Below are positions 11,560 to 24,768 of a stretch of 64,000 bases of DNA, in pieces (position 1 is the first letter of the stretch; every line of letters starts with the position of its first letter). A program made the position numbers and the translations under genes. The stretch lies in NCBI GenBank assembly GCA_027625915.1, contig JANTQA010000057.1:4588001-4652000 (forward strand). The letters are read 5' to 3'. Source of the DNA: Anaeramoeba flamelloides. Its lineage: Eukaryota; Metamonada; Anaeramoebidae. The notes beneath the pieces were generated by a model, which saw nothing but the letters and a program-made list of their open reading frames with translations, was not told where the DNA came from and made no database searches.

Positions 11560-12215
11560 TTAAATCAAAACCAACTTAAATAAATGTTAATAATTTTGAA
11601 AAGTTTGTAAATACACAAATATTAAAGGATGAAATAAAGTTTTTACTATTATTTCAAATAATTTTTTGATAATTTTCAATTAAATTTAACTATTTAAAAT
11701 TATTTCTTATAATAATAATAATTAATATAAATTTACCAACGACTTCTACATATTATAATATTTTGTTCTTTGAAATTTAATATTCACGGTGGGTATAAAA
11801 TAATATTATTAAAATTCAAGAAATTTAACAACAATTAACGAAAATAAATAAATTGGTCATTGTTTTCTGATCATCAAAAATGGATTATTTGGTTTACATT
11901 GAATTTATTATAAATAAGGATTACATTTAAAATATTTTTTCTTCATACAAACTATCAAATATTATTTAGATTAATATTTTATAAAAATTGCTTTTTTTTA
12001 CAAATCATTATTTTTTTGTTTTGATCCAAAAATTCAAAGAAAAGGGATGAGATATTTTTATCAAATTTTTAGGTAAAAAATCAATTTTTTTTTTAACTGA
12101 TAATTTATTTCTCTAAAAATGATAAAAATTGTAATACTATCAAGTTGAATTGAATCATTCCGACAATAAGTGTTCTATAGTATTTGTGAAAACAATAAAT
12201 AAATTATACTATTCA
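11560..12215 (+). repeat. Copy of the palindrome arm family
   Basis: It is similar, in the same orientation, to about 6600-7117 (the right arm of the large palindrome). Shared blocks include a tgatccaaaaat-like block, a ggatgagatatttttat-like block, and a run with tatcaagttgaattgaat corresponding to cgagtttaattgtatt. It abuts the FB1 copy at 12213, as the palindrome arm abuts FB1 near 4045. Confidence 0.5.
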
Positions 12216-13755
12216 CTTAATGTTTATGATCTTGGAAGTATGAAAAATAGATATTTTTTGTATTAGGTGTAAGTATTTGTTAAATTGGTTCTTAATTGAA
12301 CAGTCTTCAATGAGGAGTAATTATTTAGGTTATGAAACAATGACTATTGTTTGAATTTTTTTTCATGGAATTTGAACTGAAAAGAGTAAAATTAATGGAT
12401 TGGATTATATTAAAATGAAAAAATATGTATTTAAGAATTTACTTCGAATTAATATTTAATAATGGTTATATTATAAGTTTATCAAAATGATTAAAATGTT
12501 AAAAGGGTATTAAAGCAACAAGAAGATGAAAAAAAAATTGAAAAAATAAAACAAAAAAGTTGCGAAATTTTCACTTTTTGATATCTCCACTTAGAAAAAA
12601 CACCATTAGTTAATAAAAGATCTTGAATCAAATTTTAATTTTCAAGAATTATAACAATTTAAGTTGTATAACCCAATTTTCCATTCAGATTTTTTTCAAA
12701 TTTAATAGTAAAAAATTGTAATTTAATTTATTTTTTCACTTTTAAGGGGTTATAATTATTTATTTTAAAAGTATTTTAAATTTAATCAATATCACACAAA
12801 TGGAGAATCTATCATTTTGACTATTAAAGAATTATTTATTGATTTTAATTAAAAAAGATATTTTTTTTTGATTTTTTCGTTAGGTTTTTTTGTAATTTTT
12901 ATAATAAACAGAAAATTTATTTAAATTTTTGGATTATTTCAATAAATAAAACAAAAAAACATAGGACACTTCTAATAATTACTATAAGGAATTTTTTTCT
13001 ATATTTCATTTCTTTTAGATGAGTACATCATTTTTCATAACTATTAGTTATTATCTATTCAAGTATATATCTCAAATTTGAATCAAACTAAAATTCCTAA
13101 TTAATTTTTTTTGTAATTTCAAACCTATAAAAACGTTTTTTTTCTCTAATAGATACGTTTAAAAAAGGTGGTACTACTAAAAACAATAAGCACATATCCT
13201 CAAGAATTTGAAGTTACGGAATTTGGATTATACATTCACTTGAATTCGAAATGTGAAAATATTTTCACTGACATTTCCTTTTTTTCTCCTTTCTAAATGA
13301 TTTGTTAAAAGTAATGGGATGTAGTTTGTGACTTTATTTTTAAAAAGGAATCTGAAAATGAAGTGAAAATTTTTACCAGTTTATAATTCAAATACCTGTA
13401 TTGTAAATACACTCCATTATTTATGAAATAAGGTTGATGAAAATAACAGTTTTTTAAACTTAAATGTTTCAATTTTATAATTTCATACAACTGAAAGGCA
13501 AAAGAAAATATCAATCTACATATTAAAAATCAAAAAAAAAAAAATATTAAACGCCTACCAATATGAAATTCTTACTCTTATCAATTGGGATTACTGAAAA
13601 AAAAAAAATAAATTTTCTAAAAAATGTCTTTTTAATCCACTGTTATAATACATACCGAACTGAAGATCGATCAGTTAAGAACCTAAATAACAAATACTCA
13701 CACCTGACACAAGAATATCTATTTTTCATTCTTCCAAGATCATAGACCTTAAGAA
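12213..13755. repeat. Foldback element FB1, long copy
   Basis: The ends are inverted copies. The left end has tttatgatcttgg, tgtattaggtgtaagtattt and ggttcttaattgaaca. The right end (13640-13755) has their inverted equivalents, including ccaagatcatagacctt and gatcgatcagttaagaac. The 1.3-kb interior carries no conserved reading frame but is shared with about 51350-52690, for example taaaagatcttgaatcaaa and ctattaaagaattatttatt. Confidence 0.7.
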
Positions 13756-13948
13756 TTTAATTCTCTCAGAAAAAGAAACGATTATTTTTGGAAACAAAAA
13801 AGTTCTTTTTTTCTCTTTTTTTATCTAAATCCTTTTCAAAAATTTTAGGAAAACAAAACACAGGTTAACACTAAGAACCCTTTACCAAAAGAAATTTTTG
13901 AAAAAACGAAACAAATTTTTTATTTTTTTATTTTCTTTCTCGGCCTGA

Positions 13949-16900
13949 ATGTCAGACAAACAACAAAAAATAACTCAACTAATTGTATTTGGGTATCCCG
14001 AACCTTATGCTAAAAGAGCTGTTGAGGAAAAGCCAAACGCCAATATAGGAGAATACATTGATTTAATTTCACGCTACCAGCAAGGAGGAACAAACACTGC
14101 GAACCAAAATCATGCAACCGGCAATTCAAATCCTGTTGGCAATACCGGTGTCGTAAACGAAGACACTGAAATGCAGAAAGCCATTGCGCTTTCTTTACAA
14201 GAAGCAAAAGAAGATGGGATTGATCTTAGCACTTCAACAACCTCACAAAAAAATAGCAACTTTGGGTTGTTTGCAGGCTATGAACCAAAAAACCCACATT
14301 TCCGTAAAAAAATTGAAGGCATACCATTGGGGTTACAAAACCTTGGGAACACTTGCTATATTAATTCCCTGTTGCAAAGCTATTTCTTGATACCAATTTT
14401 CCGTAACAACATTTTCCAATTCAGTCCTGTTGAAAATGCCTTTCAAGATCTCTGTCAAAGTCTCCAAATAAATGACGATCAATTAAAACAATTTTCCAAC
14501 TTAGAGTTGATACACGAGATTCAAAGGCTATTTGCTGTAATGAGTATCAGTAATTTAAAATACGCAAATCCTTTAAAAGTCATTCGGTTAATAGTCCAAG
14601 ACCAATTAAACGTAATGTTTAAATTTGGCAAACAAAACGATATTACAGAATTCCATGTCAAATTTTGTGAGCAAATTAAAAATGGCATTTTTTCTTGTAA
14701 TTTATTAAATACTATTGCTCAAAATATAGGTAATACTGAAGAAAGCGAATTAAACGAAGAACAAAAACAAGAAATAAAAAATGAAGAAAAAAATGAGAAT
14801 GAACAAAAAAACGAGAATGAACAAAAAAAGGAGAATGAACAAAAAAATGAAAATGAACAAGAACAAAACAAAGAAAGTCAAGAAGAAATGAAAATCGAAA
14901 ATTTAAATAAAAATGATTCGATTGAAATTGAAAAAGAGGGGAAATTAAAAGAAACGGAGGAGGGCGGGGAGGAAGAGCAAAAGGAAGACGAAGAAGAAGA
15001 GGAAGAGGAAGAAGAAGAAGAAAATTTCATTTCTGAACTTTTCATTTTTTCCAATCAAAATTTTTTAACTGGTCTGAACCAAAAAGAACAAGCCTTTGAA
15101 ATTAAAAAAAAAGAAAAATTAGGAATGACAATTTTAGATATTAAACACGAGGATTTATATTCAAGTTTAGATTCCTATACCTATGAAACTGGAATTAAAT
15201 ATCAAATGAATTCTGAATTTGAAACTGAGATCAATAAAGAAATCACATTTGAATGTTTACCAAAAATATTAACTTTTCAATTAAATAGGGTAAATTTTAA
15301 TGCAGAAACGAAAGAATCGAAAAAAAATAATCGTATTTTTAAATTTGAAAAAGAAATCTATCTTGATCGATGGATTTTCGAAAATCTTGAAAAAACGAGA
15401 AAAAACCGAAATAGATTGAAACATTTAAAATCAAAGAAATTAAAATTAAAGCAAAATTTAATAAAATTACAAAATTTTGACCAATCGAAATTTTCAATTG
15501 AAGTTTCAATGGAAAATGTTTCAAAATATTTTGGGAAATGTAGCACAAACAAAAGTAAAAATCAAGACCCTAGATTAAATTTAGTTACAACTTTTCTTAA
15601 TAAGCATTTCAATCTTGTTCAAGAAAAAATCACTTTTTTACAAAATAAAATTAAAAAAACTGAACTCAAAATGAAACAAATATATGAAAAAGAAAAAAAT
15701 TATAAATATATAATTCATTCAATCTTGGTGCATTCTGGAGAACCTGGAAGTGGTAATTATTTTTTTTTTTTTTTTTTTTTTTTTTTGATCCATTTTTTAT
15801 CATTAATTATTATTTTTATCTCAATTAATAATTTTTACTTTTTTATACAATTATTATATCTCAAGTGAAGTTTCAGTTATTAAGAAAAAAATAGAACGAT
15901 TTTAACAAGTTTAGATTTAAACAGAAAAAAAAAAAAATTATTAATTTTTTTCTATATATAATTTATTCAAAGTTGTTTTACTTGTGGAATGTAAAAAAAA
16001 ATTATTTTTCGAGTAAAATTATAAAATATCAAATTTGATAATTCAATTATATTTGTTTCTGCTTGTATTTAAAAAAAATCTTTTCAATTTAAATTATTGT
16101 AATATTCGAAATTTTAACTTATTGAATGAATATTGATTTTGATTAAGAATTTTTATCAATGTGTGATTTATTTTTATTATCTTTGATTTATTTCCCATCA
16201 TATTTAAACAGTTAAAATATTTTTCATAATGATAATGTTCATTCATGTTTCAATTATATATATTATATTATGATATATATTAAAATTGTATTGTCTCGGG
16301 TGAACTTGGTTTCTAAAAGATTCAATAATTGTTTATATACTAAGAATTTCCAAAAAAAGTGGGAATTTTTTTCTTTCATTTCATCAGAAATATCTCTTTG
16401 TGGGTGGTTTTATTAGTTAATAGACAATACCAAATTAAGTAAGTAATAGTGATTGAATCAATGGCTATTTTATTTATTTCAAAATATGTATTATTAAAAT
16501 ATTTTCAAAAAAATGAAAAAAAAAATTCACACTTTTTTTGGAGAAAACAAACCACGACCAATTTCAATGAAAAAACTGGCAATATAAGAAAGGGTACAAA
16601 CTATTTTTTAAAACAACAAAATACATTTAATAAGTTTCCTATTGTATTATACTTTTGTCCAGAAATACGAAAAGGATGTAACGATTTTTTAACTATCAAA
16701 TACACTTATAAGTTTTATATTCTAATTGAAAATTTATCAATATTAAACCTATTTTTTCGAAAAAATTTTGGAACAAAAAGAAAAAAAATAATCAATTTTT
16801 ACTCCTTAATTGAAAAATATTTGATAAAATCTAGATTAAAAATTTTAATATCTTTTATTACGATAATGTCATGCAAACAAACAAATTGGATTATTATTAA

Positions 16901-19900
16901 GAACCAATAAATTATTCGTAACAATTTTGGATATTTATGTAGTTTCATTAGGATTTAAGTTTAATGAGGATATATTAAATCAAATTTACCAATCTTTTTT
17001 GGAAATAGCTTTTAGACTTGGTACTCTGGATTGACTAAATTTTCTCAAGTTTCAAATAAAATGTTTTAAAATAATATTGATTAATTGATAGTTTTTTTTT
17101 GTTGTTGTTTATCTTTAATCCAGATTTTAATTATAATACAAAGTTAAAATAATTTAAAGATAAATTAGTTATTTTATTATATTTTTTCATTTTATATTGG
17201 AAAAAAAAAATAATAATTATTCATTTTTACATTTTCTTTAAAAGATTTTTCTTTTATTTTTTTTTAATTTATCAAATAAGAAATTTTATTAGAATAATAT
17301 TAATTTAAAACTCAATACATTGTTTCATTAATAATATCCATTAAATACATTTATTAATTTTACGGCAAACATAATAAAATCATAAAGGAAATTACTTTGA
17401 AATTTTCATTTTTTTTTTTCGACAAAATTTCAATAAATACCAAATTAAGAGAAAAATGAAATTCGTTTTTCTGGTCAAAATTAAAAATTAAATACAAATT
17501 ATTTTCTGAAACTTTTATTCAAACAAAAGAAAATAATTTTTTTTTAAACAAAAAAAATTGAAAAATAATTTAATTTATACAATGTAATTAAATCCATAAA
17601 AAATTTTTTACTAGATAAAGTAATCAACCATAAATTTTATAAAAAAAATAAAAAATAACTTTTAAATATTATTCAAAGATAATAAAATAATCTTTGAAAG
17701 TCATAAAATTTAGTTTTTTGAATTTTGTTATTAGCAAAAATTTGAAAAAAATATTTCTGAAATTTGAATTTTTGAATCAAAATTAATCCAGATCTTGGAA
17801 AATAATTTTTGATCTATGTTCTCTTATTCAATAATATTGTAGATTTTATGTCTATTTTTTTATATATTCAAAAATAAAAAAACTGTTAAAAATAAAAAAA
17901 AAATCAAATATAAATCTGACTTGTCTGTTAGTCAAATAATTTAAATTTGAAAAATTATAACTTGAAAAAACTGTCGAAATTTTACAATAGAAAAAAAATA
18001 GTTTTTTTTTTTTTTTCAAACATCATTTTCTATTTTTTATATATTTCAATTTCTAATCAAAAATATTTATTAATATCGAATAGTTTTAAATAGATAAAAT
18101 AAATTTTCTATGTGGTATTAAAATATCTTTTATAATGAATAAATTATTTATGGAAGTATTTTCGGTCATTTTGTGATGAAAACGATCAAAATATTTTTTT
18201 TTCCAGTAAATTTTGATTTATTTTAATCATTAAAACTCAGAATTTTTTCGAGTCATTAAACAAAATTTTCAAAAAAAAAAATTTTTGGATAAATATCTTG
18301 ACAAAATTTCTGATTAAAAATAATGAAAGCACAAAAGCTATTAAAAATTTTTCATAGGTTGAAAAATATTTTATAAACTATTTTTTTATTATTGCCCCCT
18401 ATACATTTTTTAATTATAAAATTTTCTTTTGAAGATAATTAGTTTATTAAATTATATTATCCTAGAATCTTTTCATCACAATTCAAATTACAAATTTTAT
18501 TTAAAAGATAATTATTTTATTTAAAAGTCAATTATATTATTTGTGTTTCTAAGGTTTTCATGCATATTTATACTTGGGTAATTAAATATTTATGTATACA
18601 CATCTCGAACTTATTAATATTATAAACATGTACTTTATTTGTCAAAAAAAGCAAAAACTAATAAAATTTATAACAATTTTAAAATTTTGGATTGAAACCA
18701 TCTATTATTCACAATTGATTTATTTATTCATTGTTAATTTTTCTATTTTTAAAATCTTTTTTTTACAATTATTAATAATAATCAACAAAAAATTCAATAA
18801 AAAATAAAATAAACAATCATTATAGGGCATTATTTTTCATTTGTTTATGATTCTTATAAAAATATTTGGTACAAATTTAATGATCGTGATGTTACAGTAG
18901 TTGAAGAAAAAGAAGTAATGATGTCTTCAATAGGTGGGAAAAATAAAAAAAAAACAAATGCATATTGTTTAATTTATATAAATGAAGAAGAAAGTCTAAA
19001 AAATGAAAGTATTATTGAATCAATAGATAATCAAACGGAATTGATTCCAATTTTCCTTCAAGAAGAAATTTCCACTCAAAATTCGAATTTATTAAACGAA
19101 ATGAAAAAATGGGATGATGAACAAAAAGAAAAATTTAAAAAAAAGGAAATTGAAAAAATAAAAAAGAAAATTGATGATGAAATTAATGAGATCAAAAATA
19201 GAGAATTGAAATCTACAAGCAAGTATTTTGATAAACCATCATTGAAAAGTTTGATTAATTATGCTATTGAAACAAATAACAATCCTTTGGTGAAAAAAAT
19301 CTTATTAGAAAAAATTATAATTGAATACTACAAAGACAACAATGAAAAAATAAATAACCGGGTTGGAATTGATATTAAAATCGAAAATAAGGATGGCGAA
19401 AAGGATAGGGATAAAATAATGACTGGGGGTGAGGGCGAAGAGGAAGTGGATGATGAAGAAGAAAAAACAAAATTTATTCAAAGATTAAAAATGGAGATTA
19501 TAAATTTAACCAATAATGAGATAGGGAATAAAATGGAAAATCTTAAATTTGAATATGCATTATTTAAAGCATATCATGAGCAATTCCTCTCGGCATTAAA
19601 AAATCTTCTCTTAAAAGATTATTCACAAGCGCTTTTAGAATTAATTTCCTTGGAAGAACGAATTAACAATAATTATCTTGTGGATCCAAAATTAATTTTT
19701 GATAATTTAATTTCAATTTGCGAAAATGAAATTTTTAAAAATACTTTGGAATATTTAAACAAAGATTTAAATGAAATAAATCATGAAACGGCTATCAAAT
19801 ATTTGGATTCTTTTCAAATAGCTTTAATTTCGTTTCAACTAAAAGAATTTAATAGCCAAATTCTAGATAAAGATGAAGATTTATTTGATTTCTTATTTAA

Positions 19901-20201
19901 TGAAGATGATAAACAGCAACAAGGGGAGATAAAAGAAAAAGAAGAAACAAAATTTGATCAATTACAATCGTCATTAGAAATTTTATTTGATAAATTTCAA
20001 AAAAATGAAAACAAAAAAGTTTTAAAATCAATTGAATTAATATTACAATTATTAAAAAATCCTTTTAAATTAAAAGAATTAGAAATACCAACACCAGATT
20101 TATCCAAATTTAAACAATACGAAGATCCTTTATATAAAGATTTTTTTACAAATTATCAATCAGTGTTAGATAAATATGATCTATTAAAGAAAAAGAATTA
20201 A
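13949..20201 (+). CDS. Ubiquitin-specific protease, USP25/28-like (UBA-UIM-USP)
   Basis: Two exons, 13949-15752 and 18826-20201, join in phase 1 into 1059 residues. The protein should cleave ubiquitin from substrates as a cysteine protease. Order of parts: a UBA-like helix set (residues 1-46), a ubiquitin-interacting motif (EMQKAIALSLQEAKED, 74-89), the USP Cys box (GLQNLGNTCYINSLLQ, 128-143, catalytic Cys136), a low-complexity Glu/Lys/Asn insertion (about 265-360), and the His box spanning the splice join (GEPGSG then HYFSFVYD, catalytic His603, third residue probably Asn620). A charged helical C-terminal region of roughly 400 residues follows. UBA, UIM and USP in this order match the USP25/28 group, but orthology is not shown. 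The 3,073-nt intron is GTAATT...TATAG. Unspliced message would end after 639 residues with a Phe-rich tail and lack the catalytic His. Confidence 0.94.
15753..18825 (+). other. USP intron, 3,073 nt
   Basis: It starts GTAATT followed at once by about 20 T, and ends tcattatag. The join regenerates the USP signature Gly-His-Tyr-Phe-Ser-Phe exactly, which strongly supports it. The interior is AT-rich without conserved genes and carries element copy R4a at about 16340-17015. The 153-codon frame at 16449-16910 belongs to that element, not to a host gene. Confidence 0.93.
16340..17015 (+). mobile_element. Dispersed element R4, copy a (inside the USP intron)
   Basis: It matches the minus strand of about 35128-35735 along its length. 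Shared blocks are tttccaaaaaaa at one end, caataccaaattaagt and tttttggagaaaac in the middle, and gaaatagctt near the other end. The 153-residue frame at 16449-16910 shares KYFQK, FWRK and DFN/NFN patches with the minus frame at 35343-35567, so it may derive from a coding sequence. I recognise no transposase motif in it. About 0.6-0.7 kb. Confidence 0.6.
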
Positions 20202-21078
20202 AAAATATTACTTTTTTTTTTTACAATTTTTTATTCTTAAAATATTTCTTTGTTTTTTACTAAATAATAATTATAGTAAATAAATCATAATTACATCACC
20301 AGATTATTAAATCTTTTTAAATATTCTTTTTTAATGTTTTTCTTATTTTTATTTTTTTTTTATCAAGTTTTTTTTGAGCTTTTTAAACCATAAAAAAAAT
20401 TTCTTGCTTTTTGTTTAGTCTTCTCTATTTATCATTTCCAATTGTTTAATGAATAAAATATTATTTGATTGGTTCTACTTTGAAAATTAAAATAATAAAA
20501 AATAAAAAAATACAGTTTATTTGTTCTACCAAACAGCATGTTCATTCTTTTGATATCACTTCTCTTACATTCAATAATAAAAATATTTTCTTTTGTATTG
20601 GTCAAATTTCCCTTTTAAATTTTAACTTAAAAATCTTTATCTTCAATAGTTGTTATAGATCATTTGAATACTCAACATTAAAAATTTAAAATTTAAATAT
20701 TAAAACTGTTATGTGAATTATAAATCATTTGAACAAAATAACAATTTTGATAGATCATAAAATATATTTTTCTATTAAAATTTAAAGTAATAATTTTGGG
20801 AAAAAAAGGATAATTTTTATTCTAGAAAAATGAAAAAAAATAGGTTTGTATTATTATTAGTAGTATTATTGGTGAAGAAGTATAAATTCACTCAAACTCA
20901 TTTATATATAAGTTGTTGAAAGGAAATTTAAGTGTATTATTATATATTTTTAGATTAATAATTATCCAAAGTGCCCTAATCTTTGTTTAAAATTATTTCA
21001 TTAAAGGTTTTTTTTTTTCAATTTATTTAGAAAAATCATTCTATTTTTTTCATACGAATAATATACCCTACAAGATTA

Positions 21079-21277
21079 CGATCGTTTCTACTTTTAAGAC
21101 ACAAACTTTCAAAGAAATTTAACTGTTACAAAAATCTTAAAATAAGGCACAAAATTCAAATTTTAATAAATAAAATTTGTTATAAAAAAAACAATTCCAA
21201 AAAATCTGCTTTAATTTGTGATTTTTATATACCTTAAATTTTCTTGAAAGTTTGTGTCTAAAAAGTGTCACTAATTG
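21079..21277. mobile_element. TA-MITE, copy 2 (degraded ends)
   Basis: It has the same hairpin as the copy at 5663: tctacttttaagacacaaac on the left, gtttgtgtctaaaaagtg on the right. TA flanks both ends, but the terminal CAGTCAG is mutated (cgatcgt). 199 bp, no coding sequence. Confidence 0.7.
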
Positions 21278-22844
21278 TATCAGTTTTCTATTTTATTTCT
21301 TTTTGTTCGTATTTTAAGCATAAATTGCAAATTTTATTTGAATTTTTATTTATTATATAATATTTTCTATTTAAAAAGTATGTAAATGTTATGAATATTC
21401 TAAATCTAAAATTGTTGGGTTTCATTGTATATTTTTATACATTTGGTTAATAAATGGTTTTGATTTTTAATTATTGTAAAATCTTTTCGTGTCTTCCAGT
21501 TAGTAAAATTCAAAATCACTAGATAATTATAATTTAAAATTTCTTTTTTAAGAAACTTTAAATTCTCTGAATTCCAATTACTTTTATTGTTAGTTCTTTG
21601 GTTAAATTTTATAATTTTTTTTTTCTAAATAAAGTAGAGATGGGTTTTTTGATTTATTTTTGAATTTGAATTTCTTTTTATTAATTGAAATTACAAAATT
21701 TTTGAATTTAAATTCTGTTTTATCAATAAGATCTTATATATTTCTGTTTATTTGTATTGTAAGTAATAAATGCGTTAATTCTAGTTTTTAAATGGTTTCT
21801 GGTTTCTGTTTAAAAGTGTATATTTCTAGTCGAAAGATTGATTGGCTTAATAAATAAGATTAAGTAAATTAATTATTAAATTATTTGTTATTGAATTATT
21901 ATTGAATGGTTGTTTAGATTTTTTAAAAGTTTCTTAGTGTTTTTTCGATTATATAGTAAAATTCAATTTTTTTCCAAATAAATTCATCAATGTTTAATCT
22001 TTGTTAAATTTTTTGATTTAACTTTTTGATTTTTATTGGTTTTTAATCTAAATTGGAAAATTATTTGATATATTGTTATTAATATATCACTTATTACTTT
22101 ATATTCCCTTATCTAATTAAAATTAAATCATCACAAATATTTGATAATAATTAGATAAGGGTATTATATTTAATAAACGAAAAAAATAAATAAGAGCATA
22201 AATAATTTGTGATAAAGGGTCTCCATGTAATATATCTGAGTTATTCTCCTTGGTTTTATTTTAATAAAAAAGTTCTTGCTAATTTTATTTAAAAGAAAAT
22301 TTTTTATTGTTTTTCTAATTTTTTTAAAATTAATTAGGTAAAAAATTATCTAATTCAATCATTATAATATGTGTGATATCATTCCCTTTTTCGTTGTTTG
22401 ATTTTACATTATTATATATATTTAAGAAGTTTACTACTGTTAGAGGACTATTGTATTTTTTTGAAATGAAAAATTGTGATTTATCGAATAAAATCTCAAC
22501 ATGGTTCAAGAAGTGGATATAGCATTTTAAGAAATAATCATTTTGGATTTGATTAATTATTATCAGACAAGTAATTTAAAGTTTTCCCTTCGTCTCCTTT
22601 ATTATGAATAAATCAAATCGATATTTTAAATATATTCAATTGTTAGATCAATAATGCCAATTAACCATTTAGTGAATATATTTTGAATTCTAATTAGAAA
22701 TATGATATCAAAAAATTAGATGGTTAAAGTACTTTTATTTGGGTTCTGTTTTAGTTACATTTCTTTTTAAAAATCATTTTTCGTTTTTAATACCAAGCTT
22801 ATTTTATTTCTCAAAAAAATTCTTTTATACATTTTTTTTTTTTT

Positions 22845-23590
22845 TTAAGGGATTATCGCCTACCAAGGATAAGTCGAAGGTTAAAAGTGTTTTGTTATTG
22901 GGTGTAACTAAATTAGTGCTACATGGTTCAAATGTCTCTAAAAAATCGATTAGTCGAGTAGTAATATTTGTCGATCTCATCAATTAAAAATGATCTATGT
23001 ATTAGTAAAAAACTAAATAATTTCAGAGAAAAATATGAATTTTTCCACAAAATTTAAAGGTTGATTTATCAATATTCAGACTCCAAAGTCACAAAATATA
23101 TTTCTTAAATAAGTGTCGAAATGTAGATTAATAGTTAAACAATTACTTTTTTTAAAAAAAAAATAAATAAATAACCAACAAATTTTATTGACAAATTATT
23201 ACTGAAGTATTGGAAATTTGTTTTTGTTACAATAATCTTTATTAAAAGGAAACAACAATAATCGTTCTTTGTACTTTTATGTTGATGGTTATTGAGTTTT
23301 CTATGAAATTAAAAAATTAAAAAAAATAGTTACCAATTAAAGTTATAAATATAACTTATTAACTTTTGTAATCCTGTATTTTGGGTTTCTATTTTTCGAT
23401 TTGAAAAAAGAATTCAAAAAAATAAAAATAAAAATGAAACTTTTTTAATAATGATCCTTAGTAAAAAATGTAAGAATTTATTGAGTAATAAGATTTATAA
23501 TAGATTTTTAAGATCTTTTTGAGTTAAGGTGTACTAATATCATTTTCACAAAATTACAAAATATGTTGATTATAAGAAACTTTGGGTGAC
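22845..23590 (+). repeat. Dispersed repeat R3, copy 1
   Basis: It is collinear with 39695-40560 in the second PNP intron. Shared blocks include gatctcatcaatta, tgtattagtaaaaaac, aaatttaaaggttga, and near the right end tgtactaatatcatttt versus agtgctaatatcattta. A partial inverted copy lies at about 49150-49290. No reading frame is conserved. Confidence 0.65.
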
Positions 23591-23650
23591 ACTAATTCCT
23601 TAAATAATTCTTATTTATTTTTCCTTTTTTTTTTTTTTTTTGTTATAATA

Positions 23651-23843
23651 CAGCCTTATTCCATTTTTAAGGTACAAACTCTGAACAAAATTTAAAGCAC
23701 AAAAAAAATTAAAATTAAGAAAGAAAATTTGAAAATTTTTTTTACACATTTTATTTTACTGAACCCTAATTTTGTATCTTAATTTAGTTTTTTTTTATCT
23801 AAAATTTTATTCAGAGTTTATATCTTAAAAGTGAAACTTAAGG
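23651..23843. mobile_element. TA-MITE, copy 3 (degraded right end)
   Basis: A TA precedes cagccttattccatttttaa, and the body keeps ggtacaaactctgaacaaaa with its inverted partner ttcagagtttatatctt. The right terminus has lost its CTGACTG. About 193 bp, no coding sequence. Confidence 0.65.
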
Positions 23844-24282
23844 AATTAATTTTTTAATAATAATTCCTTAAAGTAGTTAATAATGTTAATTAAAAGATTT
23901 AATTGAATTAGAGGTGAAAAGGAGATGTAACTAATTTTTTCAAAATTATTTAGCATTTAGAAAAGAAATAATCACTTCTTTATTTTTAAAAATCACAGAT
24001 TTTGATTTTATCAAAAACTAAATTGTCTTTCAAAAGTTCACAAGATTTTTTGGGTTAAAAAATGAAAATTCAAAATCAAAATCAACTTTTATAAATTGGA
24101 GAATCTAATGATCGTATAATAACCAATGAAATACCAATATTTCTTTTTTAATGACATTAGTCAAAATATTATTTGGCTTAAGGTTAAAGCAATACATATT
24201 AAATATTCTTTTCATTTTACTTTTTCGACCTTTACACATCAAACACAACATTAAATGGTAAATTGTATAGTTGTTTGGGACT

Positions 24283-24492
24283 TTATTGTAAAATCTCATT
24301 TTCATTTAAATCCCTTAAATCCACGACAAGAATAGCACAATCCATACAAATACTTTCAAGACTTTTTCGAACTTTCAGACTGACAGTCTGCAAGATTTCA
24401 GTCTCTGATATTCTTTCATATTGTTTCAATTTTCCAATACTTGATACAAACTTTTGTAAGCCGAAAAAAGGGTTAGAAATAATAATTAACAA
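24283..24492 (-). CDS. Possible short coding fragment, unidentified
   Basis: A minus-strand open frame of 69 codons with a less AT-rich base mix than its flanks, and residues that look protein-like (for example SSIGKLKQYERISETEILQT). I do not recognise it. There is no convincing start, splice site or continuation, and it lies only 340 bp upstream of POP4 on the other strand. It may be a gene remnant, an exon of an unseen gene or chance. One half of the 19-bp inverted repeat lies inside it. Confidence 0.2.
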   Translation of the reverse strand: MLIIISNPFFGLQKFVSSIGKLKQYERISETEILQTVSLKVRKSLESICMDCAILVVDLRDLNENEILQ

Positions 24493-24768
24493 AAGATAAC
24501 ATTTTGAATTTAATTGAAAATTTTTGAAAGTTATCTAAAAGAAAAATATTTGTAAACTTTCAATACCTTAAACTCTTTTTATGAAAACCAAAAATGGGAA
24601 AGTTGTTTAAATTACATGTTTTTAAAAGTTTGACTTGTAAAAACTTTTAAATTGAAAGTTGTTGCATTGTGATCTTGTGATTACCTTCAAAATTTGGAAC
24701 AATTTCAAAAAAACAACGTGTTGCTAAGGAAAAAAAGTGACTACAATTTTTGTGCTATTCTTGTCGTG
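24322..24768. repeat. Perfect 19-bp inverted repeat pair upstream of POP4
   Basis: Bases 24322-24340 read cacgacaagaatagcacaa, and 24750-24768 is its exact reverse complement. The second half ends 61 bp before the POP4 start codon. Nine of 19 bases are G or C, which is unusual for non-coding DNA here. The arms are 409 bp apart, so they may be two copies of a binding site or a relic of local duplication. Confidence 0.7.

Larger units (their letters stand above)
9679..13948. other. Intergenic region, repeat-rich
   Basis: No gene is supported. An AATAAA lies 160 bases after the RabGDI stop (about 9839) and may be its polyadenylation signal. There are AT microsatellites at 10622-10645 and 11340-11358, a repeat arm related to the large palindrome (about 11560-12215), and a 1.5-kb foldback (12213-13755). 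About 9960-10200 shares loose blocks (agagttcacattttga, then an A run) with 44500-44780. Confidence 0.65.

Noticed and set aside
16449-16910. 153-codon frame inside the USP intron as a host gene
   Set aside because: It is shared, in broken form, with another dispersed copy at 35128-35735, so it belongs to a repeat element. Composition is non-coding and no motif is recognised.
22739-22987. 82-codon frame as a gene
   Set aside because: Most of it is the left end of repeat R3, and the frame is not kept in the other copy.
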